Shown piece by piece: positions 1 through 5,648 of a DNA stretch of 7,070 bases (positions within the stretch are counted from its first letter, which is position 1; every line of letters starts with the position of its first letter). Source of the DNA: CAYHWW01 sp964360145 (GTDB taxonomy: Bacteria; Bdellovibrionota; UBA1018; CAYHWW01); contig CAYHWW010000170.1 in assembly GCA_964360145.1 (NCBI GenBank), positions 1 through 7,070 on the forward strand, in the 5' to 3' direction. Under the pieces are notes generated by a model. It saw nothing but the letters and a program-made list of their open reading frames with translations. It was not told the origin of the DNA and made no database searches. Both the position numbers and the translations under genes were made by a program.

Positions 1-46
1 CGTAGGCCGTAGCGGTCAAAATGAAAATGGCGCTTAAGATTCCCAT
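1..46 (-). CDS. N-terminal 15 codons of an unidentified, probably membrane or exported protein
   Basis: An ATG at 46 (minus strand) opens a frame that runs off the left edge. The visible peptide is MGILSAIFILTATAY, almost entirely hydrophobic, so it is the start of a transmembrane segment or a signal peptide. The start is supported by a good ribosome binding site (AAAGGGG at 59-53, six bases before the ATG). It lies 23 bases downstream of the solute-binding protein stop on the same strand, so the two are probably co-transcribed. An ABC permease would be a natural guess from context, but 15 residues do not allow a family assignment. Confidence 0.6.
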   Translation of the reverse strand, partial: MGILSAIFILTATAY

Positions 47-52
47 GATTCA

Positions 53-59
53 CCCCTTT
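53..59 (-). promoter_or_regulatory. Ribosome binding site of the partial left-edge gene
   Basis: On the minus strand the sequence AAAGGGG is followed by TGAATC and then ATG. The purine-rich core and six-base spacing make this a normal Shine-Dalgarno site. It is the main reason to believe the partial gene at the edge is real. Confidence 0.6.
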
Positions 60-69
60 GGCGTGGATG

Positions 70-1563
70 CTACTCCCCTTTAACTACCTTGGAAAGAACG
101 ATGAGATCGCCATTGGCCAGGGGGGTGAAGGGTTTGATTTTCTCAGTTGCGATAATGGTGTGGTTCCAGCGCCATAAAAAAATATAGGGCAGGTCTTCGG
201 CCATGAGGCGTTGGGCTTCCTGATATTGACCCTGTTCCAGGGCCCGATCCACCGCGGTATTGGAGTAGGCTCCGCGATTGAGGTCTTTGTCTTGGGAGCT
301 GTGAAAAGCCCGATAGAGCAGGTGGGGTTCGGTGACGCTGACCCAACGGCTCGTAAAAAGATCGAAACGGCCATTTTTGAGATCATCGAAGTAACGAGCG
401 GTTTCCGTCACTTGCAGATTGAGACGTACCCCGATTTTTTCCAGATCCGCGGCGAAAATCCGGGCGAGATCCATGGGCTCTTTCACCGGCGTCAGTTTCA
501 TCATGAGTGTGAGGCGAATGCCGGAGGGGCCGCCCTGACGAGGGAGGCCCGCTTCATCGAGGAGTTTTTCCGCCGCCGCGAGGTCGTAGCTGGGGTGGGG
601 CAGGCCGCCCAGGTACTCCGGCAGCAGGGGGTTTAAGATCGTGTCATCGATGGTGACGTACTGCTTGAAACGAAGTCGCGCCAATGCGTCACGATTGAAT
701 GCCTTGGCTAAGGCGAGGCGCACACGGTGGTCTTTCAGCGCGGGATTGCGGAAATTAAAAGCCACGTACTGAGCGCCTATGCCGAAGTGGTCTCTGACCC
801 AAACCCAGGGAAGCTTGAGTCGACGGAGGTGATCGGTCTTACTGAGGCTTAGTGAAGACTGCATGAGGTCGATGTCGCCACGCAGGAAGCTTTGGTAGCG
901 GGTAGTATCGTCCCTGGTGTGGGAAAGGCGAATGAAGCGGGGCACCCCGGGGCGCGGCGCCTCCCAATGATGGGCATTGCGCTGGATGGTCCAGACTCCT
1001 GGCTGCGCGGACCACAGTCGATAGCGACCGGTGCCAATGCGATGACCTCCCTCCTCCTTGTAGATTTTCGCGAGATAGAGGTCCTGAATCAGGGACGGGA
1101 GTGTCCGGGGCCCAAACCTCAGCAGCACTTCGCGCCCCCCCCGGGCCTCCACCGCGGTAATGGCCTTAAACTGCGTCGCCTGGCGGGACTCTTTGAAAAA
1201 GCGGCGCAGGGACTCCACGACATGGGTGTTCGTGAGAGGCTCCCCATCTTCAAACCTGAGGAGGGGGCGTAGGCGAAACACCAGGCCAGCCCCCCCCGGC
1301 AGTTTCTGCCAACTTTCGGCAAGATCAGGCTCCATGGCAAGGCCCTCCCCCCTGACTACGAGGGCGCTGTGCAAGAGATTCAAGACCCTTTGCGAGGCCG
1401 CATCCGTTGCCACCAACGGATCAAGGGTAAGGATGGGCGCATCCATGGAAAATGAAAGGGTTTCTGGGCCATGGGAAAAGCGGGGAGAGCCCAGGGACAG
1501 GGGCGCAAAAAGCATCAAGGCCACGCACCACGCGACCGATAGGAATAGCGCGGGACGTGACAT
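70..1563 (-). CDS. ABC transporter periplasmic solute-binding protein, family 5 (oligopeptide/dipeptide type)
   Basis: This is the ligand-binding component of an ABC importer of the OppA/DppA/NikA family (SBP_bac_5); it would bind a peptide or similar solute in the periplasm. From the ATG at 1563 it is 497 residues, normal for the family. Residues 1-25 look like a Sec signal peptide with a hydrophobic core; there is no convincing lipobox around C13, so it should be soluble. Family hallmarks are the EPDLAESW segment (78-85), the FEDGEPLTNTHVV stretch that follows it (the usual F-DG-P-TA-DV pattern), a GTGRYRL turn, and the C-terminal half with AAAEKLLDEAGLP and AADLEKIGVRLNL. The start is uncertain: ATG 1563 has little Shine-Dalgarno support, and the in-frame ATG at 1608 (512 residues, AGGA 11 bases upstream) is an alternative that lengthens the n-region and the overlap with the divergent gene. 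The substrate cannot be told from the sequence, and ABC permease and ATPase genes are not visible. Confidence 0.9.
   Translation of the reverse strand: MSRPALFLSVAWCVALMLFAPLSLGSPRFSHGPETLSFSMDAPILTLDPLVATDAASQRVLNLLHSALVVRGEGLAMEPDLAESWQKLPGGAGLVFRLRPLLRFEDGEPLTNTHVVESLRRFFKESRQATQFKAITAVEARGGREVLLRFGPRTLPSLIQDLYLAKIYKEEGGHRIGTGRYRLWSAQPGVWTIQRNAHHWEAPRPGVPRFIRLSHTRDDTTRYQSFLRGDIDLMQSSLSLSKTDHLRRLKLPWVWVRDHFGIGAQYVAFNFRNPALKDHRVRLALAKAFNRDALARLRFKQYVTIDDTILNPLLPEYLGGLPHPSYDLAAAEKLLDEAGLPRQGGPSGIRLTLMMKLTPVKEPMDLARIFAADLEKIGVRLNLQVTETARYFDDLKNGRFDLFTSRWVSVTEPHLLYRAFHSSQDKDLNRGAYSNTAVDRALEQGQYQEAQRLMAEDLPYIFLWRWNHTIIATEKIKPFTPLANGDLIVLSKVVKGE
1135..1142 (-). repeat. Homopolymer of eight G (coding strand) inside the solute-binding protein gene
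   Basis: Eight consecutive C on the plus strand read as G8 in the coding strand, across codons for Arg-Gly-Gly-Arg at about residues 141-144. It is one of two G8 runs in this gene. Such runs can slip during replication. Confidence 0.9.
1290..1297 (-). repeat. Second homopolymer of eight G (coding strand) in the same gene
   Basis: Eight consecutive C on the plus strand read as G8 on the coding strand, across codons for Pro-Gly-Gly-Ala at about residues 89-92. It lies about 150 bases upstream (in gene direction) of the other G8 run. The reading frame is intact through both runs in this sequence. Confidence 0.9.
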
Positions 1564-3010
1564 GGGGCTGAGCACCACCAAGGGTAAACTTTTGTCGGCA
1601 TTGGCCATAACTTGGCTGATCCTACCGCAGATTGCGGCGCCGGGAACCTTTCGTCCGCAGAGCATCAACTCCGCCGAGGGCGATACGGCCCAAGGCGCGA
1701 CACTCCTTACTTTCCGCAAACCCGCCGCGGAGGAGCTCGATGCGGCGCCCCTAGCCGCTGTGGCCGCGGCCCCCGTCCCCGCCGAGGCCAATCCGCAGAT
1801 CGACGATATTTCAAGCACGGATCAGTTCCCCATCGACCCCGCCCTGCAGAAGCGCGTGAAATTCTGGGTGAGAGTTTACACCAAGCTGAGCACTTCAGAA
1901 GGCGTCCTCCACGACGCCAAATATGTGGACGTGATCTACAAGCGCCTGGACTTCAGTGACCTTTCGGACTTCACCATCAGCGCCCTTGAGCGGGAAAAAA
2001 CCATCACCAAGCGAATCAAGGCGGAGAAAAAAGCCTTGGAGGACGTCCTGAAGGGCATTCATGCCAAGCAACACAACCCCTCTGCCCTCACGGGAGAAGA
2101 ATCGCGCATCGCTCAGTTGCTGAAAGACGTGAACGAGCCCGATAAGTACAAAGCCGCCGCCCACCGGAAGCGCCTGCGCTTCCAGCTCGGCCAACGTGAT
2201 CGATTCCTCCAGGGGCTGTACTATTCCGGGCGCTACCTCCCCACCATGGAACGCATCTTCAAGGCCAAAGGCATGCCCATGGAACTCACTCGGCTCCCCT
2301 TCGTGGAATCCTCCTTCAACCTGAAGGCCCGCTCCAAGGTGGGTGCTTCAGGCATCTGGCAGTTCATGCGATCCACGGGGAAAATCTTCATGCGCATCGA
2401 CGACACGGTGGATGAGCGCAACGATCCCATCCGCGCCACCGCCGCGGCCACTGACTTGCTGCAAGGGAACTACGCGGCCCTGGGGAGCTGGCCGCTGGCC
2501 CTCACCGCCTATAATCACGGTCGCCTGGGCATGGTACGGGCAGTGCAGGCCGTGAAGAGCAATAACATCGTGGACATCATTGAACACTACAAGTCCTCGT
2601 CTTTCGGCTTCGCCTCAAGCAATTTCTATGCGGAATTCGTGGCCGCGAAAGAAATCGCAACCCATGCCGACCGCTACTTCGAACATGCGGAGATCGACCG
2701 CCTCGTGGAATTCGCCGAATTCGTCATGACGGACTACATCGACCTCAAAGACCTCTCCACCTATTCCCGCATCCCCCTCGATGTTCTCCAGGATCTGAAC
2801 CCAGGCCTTTCGGATCAGGTGTTGCAATCCATGCGGCTGGTCCCGGCCGGGTATGTGCTGCGCATTCCCCCCGAAGAACGGGACCGGTTCCTCGCCCGTT
2901 ACGGGGAAATCCCAGGCTACCGCAAATTTTCCGCGCAAAAAATCACGCCCCAGAGGTATATCGCCGAGGAATCAAGAGCGAGACGTCAAAAGGGCCGGAA
3001 GCGGAGATGA
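1562..3010 (+). CDS. mltD: Membrane-bound lytic murein transglycosylase, MltD-like (SLT domain plus degenerate LysM-like region)
   Basis: Lytic transglycosylases cleave the MurNAc-GlcNAc bond of peptidoglycan and leave 1,6-anhydro-MurNAc ends; this one would act in the periplasm. The 482-residue protein starts with a signal sequence (K7, K9, then a hydrophobic core at 10-26). An Ala/Pro-rich linker follows, then a region beginning FWVRVYTKLSTSEGVLHD. The SLT (family 1, Slt70/MltD type) catalytic domain spans about 235-365: E249 in the ESSFN motif is the expected catalytic acid, followed by GASGIWQFM (261-269), DERNDP (284-289) and LALTAYNHG (312-320). The C-terminal part (YSRIPLDVLQDLNPGL to VPAGYVLRIP) looks like one weakly conserved LysM-type peptidoglycan-binding module, and the protein ends in a basic tail (RRQKGRKRR). 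The ATG at 1562 is chosen because it gives a proper signal peptide; a GGGA lies six bases upstream. This ATG overlaps the start of the divergent solute-binding protein gene. udk follows after one base. The mltD symbol is by family; orthology to the E. coli gene is not shown. Confidence 0.9.
   Translation: MGLSTTKGKLLSALAITWLILPQIAAPGTFRPQSINSAEGDTAQGATLLTFRKPAAEELDAAPLAAVAAAPVPAEANPQIDDISSTDQFPIDPALQKRVKFWVRVYTKLSTSEGVLHDAKYVDVIYKRLDFSDLSDFTISALEREKTITKRIKAEKKALEDVLKGIHAKQHNPSALTGEESRIAQLLKDVNEPDKYKAAAHRKRLRFQLGQRDRFLQGLYYSGRYLPTMERIFKAKGMPMELTRLPFVESSFNLKARSKVGASGIWQFMRSTGKIFMRIDDTVDERNDPIRATAAATDLLQGNYAALGSWPLALTAYNHGRLGMVRAVQAVKSNNIVDIIEHYKSSSFGFASSNFYAEFVAAKEIATHADRYFEHAEIDRLVEFAEFVMTDYIDLKDLSTYSRIPLDVLQDLNPGLSDQVLQSMRLVPAGYVLRIPPEERDRFLARYGEIPGYRKFSAQKITPQRYIAEESRARRQKGRKRR
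3003..3006 (+). promoter_or_regulatory. udk ribosome binding site embedded in the end of the transglycosylase gene
   Basis: GGAG lies five bases before the udk ATG at 3012 and overlaps the last codons of the upstream gene. It decides the udk start, because the ATG at 3007 is in another frame. Confidence 0.6.
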
Positions 3011-3011
3011 G

Positions 3012-3620
3012 ATGTATCTAATTGGCATCGCGGGAGGGTCTGGCTCAGGAAAGTCCACCTTCGCGGAGAAAATCGTAAGCCTCGTGAAGAGCGAGGGCGT
3101 GCTGCACATCCATCAGGATTGGTACTATCTGCAAGATCAGCCGCGAGCGCACTTCGTGAAAAGTCGGCCTAACTTCGACCACCCCGACGCCTTTGATTGG
3201 TCTCTCTTGCGGCGGCAACTCCGCGAGCTCAAGGAAGGGCATTCCATTCAAGCCCCCATCTATGATTTTACAACCAGCCTGCGGAGCCCGAAGAGCCGTG
3301 CGGTTGGCCCCTGCAAGGCCGCTTTACTGGAAGGCATTTACTCTCTCGCGGACCCTCAAGTGCGCACCCTGTTGGATCTCAAGGTTTTTCTTGAGGTAGA
3401 TGCGGACATCCGGTTCATTCGACGGCTCCACCGCGATGTTCGCGAACGAGGCCGTACGCTGGACAGCGTCATCAACCAGTACTACGACACCGTACGGCCC
3501 ATGCATCGACAGTTTCTGCAGCCTACCTCTCAGTTCGCCGACATCATGGTGGGCGAAGAGACCGATATTGCTGCTTCCGTGATCGCTCAAAAAGTAATCG
3601 CTCAGCTGAACGGCCTCTAG
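3012..3620 (+). CDS. udk: Uridine kinase
   Basis: Uridine/cytidine kinase phosphorylates uridine and cytidine to UMP and CMP in the cytoplasmic pyrimidine salvage pathway. The 202-residue product is close to the usual bacterial Udk length. It has the P-loop GGSGSGKST (8-16), an HQDWYY segment (34-39) matching the catalytic-Asp region (QDxYY) of the family with D36, FDHPDAFD (55-62), the pyrimidine-site YDF (84-86), LLEGIY (105-110), and RRLHRDVRERGRTLDSV (137-153) followed by QYYDTVRPMH. All are typical of Udk. The ATG at 3012 is one base after the transglycosylase stop (3008-3010) and is preceded by GGAG at 3003-3006, so the ribosome binding site lies inside the upstream gene and translation is probably coupled. 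An ATG at 3007 is out of frame. The stop codon lies inside a 14-base palindrome. Phosphoribulokinase is a related alternative, but the motif pattern favours uridine kinase. Confidence 0.95.
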   Translation: MYLIGIAGGSGSGKSTFAEKIVSLVKSEGVLHIHQDWYYLQDQPRAHFVKSRPNFDHPDAFDWSLLRRQLRELKEGHSIQAPIYDFTTSLRSPKSRAVGPCKAALLEGIYSLADPQVRTLLDLKVFLEVDADIRFIRRLHRDVRERGRTLDSVINQYYDTVRPMHRQFLQPTSQFADIMVGEETDIAASVIAQKVIAQLNGL

Positions 3621-3625
3621 AGGCC
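3612..3625. repeat. 14-base perfect palindrome across the udk stop codon
   Basis: GGCCTCTAGAGGCC is its own reverse complement, and the udk TAG stop (3618-3620) sits in its centre. In RNA it can fold as a five-pair stem with a CUAG loop. No T run follows on either strand, so it is not a canonical intrinsic terminator. Confidence 0.85.
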
Positions 3626-3633
3626 CGCCCTAA

Positions 3634-3658
3634 CTCAAGAGGTTGTTTGCGTCTTGAG
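3634..3658. terminator. Inverted repeat between converging genes, possible weak bidirectional terminator
   Basis: CTCAAGA (3634-3640) and TCTTGAG (3652-3658) are exact reverse complements separated by 11 bases. The element lies 14 bases after the udk stop and contains the TGA stop of the converging regulator gene. Its placement fits a shared 3'-end structure. However, the stem is only seven pairs, not very GC-rich, and has no adjacent T tract, so termination is an inference. Confidence 0.35.
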
Positions 3659-3862
3659 ATACTCTTCCACGGACGTGCGGACCAGGTCTTGCATGGTCAT
3701 TGCTTTCCCCGTCGCGACCCTCTTCATTGCGGCATGCAGCTCTGGTTCAAAGCGGACATGCAATACGGGGTAACCCCGTCCGGCCTTGCTGCGTCCATCG
3801 TTTTCCGTGGACGTTAAAGAAGAATTCTCGTCATTCTCTGATTTCAGGTCTGGGTTTTCCAT
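3635..3862 (-). CDS. Small ribbon-helix-helix (CopG/Arc-like) DNA-binding protein
   Basis: A 75-residue protein with an acidic, Ser/Asn-rich and probably disordered N-terminus (1-30). A ribbon-helix-helix-like domain follows (about 31-71): the strand YPVLHVRFEP, a first helix ELHAAMKRVATG, a turn, and a second helix TMQDLVRTSVEEYLK. The pattern matches the CopG/Arc/MetJ superfamily, whose members bind operators as dimers through the strand; the family is assigned by eye. The ATG at 3862 is chosen because GGAGA lies seven bases upstream. A longer in-frame version from a GTG at 3901 (88 residues) has no clear ribosome site. No toxin gene is next to it: udk converges on one side and RNase J diverges on the other. 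It may be an orphan regulator, perhaps of itself or of the divergent rnj. Confidence 0.7.
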   Translation of the reverse strand: MENPDLKSENDENSSLTSTENDGRSKAGRGYPVLHVRFEPELHAAMKRVATGKAMTMQDLVRTSVEEYLKTQTTS

Positions 3863-3887
3863 CAATCTGTCTCCATGTATGACCCAT
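3831..3887 (-). CDS. Possible 18-codon leader ORF overlapping the start of the ribbon-helix-helix gene
   Basis: On the minus strand an AGGAGGT (3897-3891), a near-consensus Shine-Dalgarno, is followed by ATG at 3887. The frame encodes MGHTWRQIDGKPRPEIRE and stops at TGA 3833-3831. It is in a different frame from the regulator gene, whose ATG (3862) lies inside it. The spacing from AGGAGG to ATG is only four bases, which is short. It could be a translated upstream ORF that modulates regulator translation, or the strong site could be chance. There is no homology evidence for so short a peptide. Confidence 0.3.
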   Translation of the reverse strand: MGHTWRQIDGKPRPEIRE

Positions 3888-3959
3888 GACACCTCCTGCA
3901 CATGAGTCGCGACAGTAACGATTTCTTAAGTTTTGTGCGGCGCTTCTTCAGTTTTGCCC

Positions 3960-3965
3960 TATAAT
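3960..3965 (+). promoter_or_regulatory. Promoter -10 box (TATAAT) of the RNase J gene
   Basis: A perfect TATAAT consensus lies nine bases upstream of the rnj ATG (3975). No good -35 hexamer occurs at 16-18 bases; the nearest candidate, TTGTGC at 3933, is 21 bases away. There is no extended TG motif directly before the box. If used, transcription would start at about 3971-3973, giving a leader of only two to four bases. Confidence 0.5.
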
Positions 3966-3976
3966 GCCAATGGCAT
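3964..3976. repeat. 13-base dyad over the rnj -10 end, predicted transcription start and ATG
   Basis: ATGCCA (3964-3969) and TGGCAT (3971-3976) are exact inverted repeats around a single A. The element overlaps the last bases of TATAAT and the first two bases of the start codon. A protein bound here would block transcription start, so it is a candidate operator; that role is inferred from position only. Confidence 0.4.
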
Positions 3977-5648
3977 GGCCTCTCATTACACAGGACAACC
4001 GCCTCTTCGCATCGTACCCCTCGGGGGCCTCGGCGAAATCGGCATGAACTGCATGCTTTTCGAGAGCGGCGAGGACCTCTTCGTGCTGGATTGCGGTGTC
4101 CTCTTCTCCGATATCCAGATGCTGGGGGTGGATTTCTTCATCCCTGACTTCACCTACCTCAAAGAACGCAAAGACAAGCTCAAGGGCTACATCATCACCC
4201 ATGGCCACGAGGACCACATCGGCGCCCTGCCCTTCGCCATGAAACAATGCCCGGCGCCCATCTATGCCTCCCCTTTCGCGCAGGCTCTCATCAAAGCAAA
4301 GCTGGAAGAGCATGGCATTCGAGCCGAGCTCATGGACCTCGTCCCCCGGGAACCCATCAACCTTGGCTGCTTCACCATAACGCCAGAACCGGTCAACCAT
4401 TCCATCGTGGAAGCCTTCGCGCTTTTCATCAACACTCCCCAGGGCACGCTGGTGCACACCGGTGATTTCAAGATCGATGCGAGCCCGTTCTACGGGCGCC
4501 CCATGGACCCCAAGCCCTTTTTGGGCGCGGGCAGCAGCGGCGTGCGGCTCCTTCTCAGCGACTCCACCAACGTGGAGCGGGACGGCTGCACCATCTCAGA
4601 AGAGCGGATTTACCATAATTTCAAGGAACTCATCGAAGAGGCCCAGGGTCTCACCCTCATCGCCATGTTTGCCTCAAACGTGGGCCGCGTGGGCCAGGTC
4701 ATCGAGCTTGCCCGCAAGATGGGCAAACGGGTGGCGCTCCTCGGTCGTGGCATGGAGCAAAATGCGAAGCATGCCTATGACCTGGGCTATCTTGAGGGCT
4801 TACACGATGTGCAAATCCCCGTGGAAGATGTGGGCTCCGCGGCGAATCGCAAAGACTGCATCGTACTCTCCACGGGTAGCCAGGGCGAATACCGCTCAGG
4901 GCTCGTGCGCGTCGCCAATAACGAGCATAAGGGGCTTAAGCTCACCGCTGGCGATACCGTGGTGATGTCGAGCCGATTTATTCCGGGGAATGAAAAACCC
5001 ATTAGCCGCATGATCAACCAGCTCTTCAAGCTGGGGGCTGACGTCATTTACGAATCCGTGGCCCAGGTGCATGTGTCGGGTCACGCCAGCTCTGGTGAAT
5101 TGGCCCTCATGATGGAGTACACCAAGCCCGAGTACTTCGTGCCGGTGCACGGAGAGTATCGCCACCTCGTCAAGCACCGCCGCCTCGCGTTAAAAAATGG
5201 GGTCGTGGAAGCCAAGGCTCTCATCGCCGTCAATGGCGACGTTTTGGAGCTCACCGCCACTGGTCTGAGCATCGTGGAACACTTCGACGAAAACCGCATC
5301 ATGATCGAAGGCGCCACCGGTGAAGACGTGGACAAAGTGACCATCAAAGATCGTCGCAAGGTCGCGGAGACCGGCATCGTCTTCGCCGTCATCCTACGCA
5401 ACTCCGTAAGCGGCGAAATCATGGCGGGGCCTGACATCTTGTCTCGGGGCTTCCTTGAGGAGAACAGCCGCAACGACCTCATCGATGACGCCAAGGGCGT
5501 GATGCTTGAGATCCTTGAGACCATGATCAAAGCAGACCGCAGAGATGCCTCTGAGATGCAGGAGGAGGTGCGCGTGGGCCTGCGTCGCTTCTTCAACAGC
5601 CGCATCGGCAAGAAGCCGGTGGTTATGGTGATTCTCGTCGATGTTTGA
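3975..5648 (+). CDS. rnj: Ribonuclease J
   Basis: RNase J is a metallo-beta-lactamase/beta-CASP ribonuclease with 5'-3' exonuclease and endonuclease activity in mRNA turnover and rRNA maturation in the cytoplasm. The 557-residue product has the usual full length. It begins with LRIVPLGGLGEIGMN (11-25), the family's opening strand. The metal-binding motif HGHEDH is at 76-81, with further expected metal ligands H142 (NHS) and D164 (HTGDF). SDSTN is at 195-199, the beta-CASP region includes FASNVGRVGQV (232-242), and HVSGHASSGE (366-374) and PVHGEYRH (390-397) supply later conserved histidines. The C-terminal domain (about 450-557) ends in KKPVVMVILVDV. All catalytic residues I expect are present. 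The ATG at 3975 keeps the conserved N-terminus; no Shine-Dalgarno precedes it and a TATAAT lies nine bases upstream, so the message may be leaderless. An upstream in-frame TTG at 3933 would place the -10 box inside the gene and is less likely. The stop overlaps the start of the next gene. Confidence 0.95.
   Translation: MASHYTGQPPLRIVPLGGLGEIGMNCMLFESGEDLFVLDCGVLFSDIQMLGVDFFIPDFTYLKERKDKLKGYIITHGHEDHIGALPFAMKQCPAPIYASPFAQALIKAKLEEHGIRAELMDLVPREPINLGCFTITPEPVNHSIVEAFALFINTPQGTLVHTGDFKIDASPFYGRPMDPKPFLGAGSSGVRLLLSDSTNVERDGCTISEERIYHNFKELIEEAQGLTLIAMFASNVGRVGQVIELARKMGKRVALLGRGMEQNAKHAYDLGYLEGLHDVQIPVEDVGSAANRKDCIVLSTGSQGEYRSGLVRVANNEHKGLKLTAGDTVVMSSRFIPGNEKPISRMINQLFKLGADVIYESVAQVHVSGHASSGELALMMEYTKPEYFVPVHGEYRHLVKHRRLALKNGVVEAKALIAVNGDVLELTATGLSIVEHFDENRIMIEGATGEDVDKVTIKDRRKVAETGIVFAVILRNSVSGEIMAGPDILSRGFLEENSRNDLIDDAKGVMLEILETMIKADRRDASEMQEEVRVGLRRFFNSRIGKKPVVMVILVDV

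Noticed and set aside
1160..1561. 134-codon N-terminal extension of the transglycosylase
   Set aside because: It is antisense to the solute-binding protein gene and rich in Arg/Ser; the ATG at 1562 immediately precedes a normal signal peptide.
1580..1594. AAGGG followed by TTG as an alternative transglycosylase start
   Set aside because: Starting at the TTG (1592) would remove the positively charged n-region (K7, K9) of the signal peptide.
1609..1818. N-terminal extension of the solute-binding protein beyond ATG 1608
   Set aside because: It is Ala/Ser-rich low complexity, antisense to the transglycosylase signal and linker region, and would bury the signal peptide deep inside the protein.
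3635..3901. Ribbon-helix-helix gene as half of a toxin-antitoxin pair
   Set aside because: No second small gene lies in tandem with it; the neighbours are udk (convergent) and rnj (divergent), both housekeeping genes.
3948..4457. 169-codon minus-strand open frame opposite the rnj 5' end
   Set aside because: It is antisense to the conserved metal-binding domain of RNase J, shows no recognisable domain, and its composition is that of a shadow frame.
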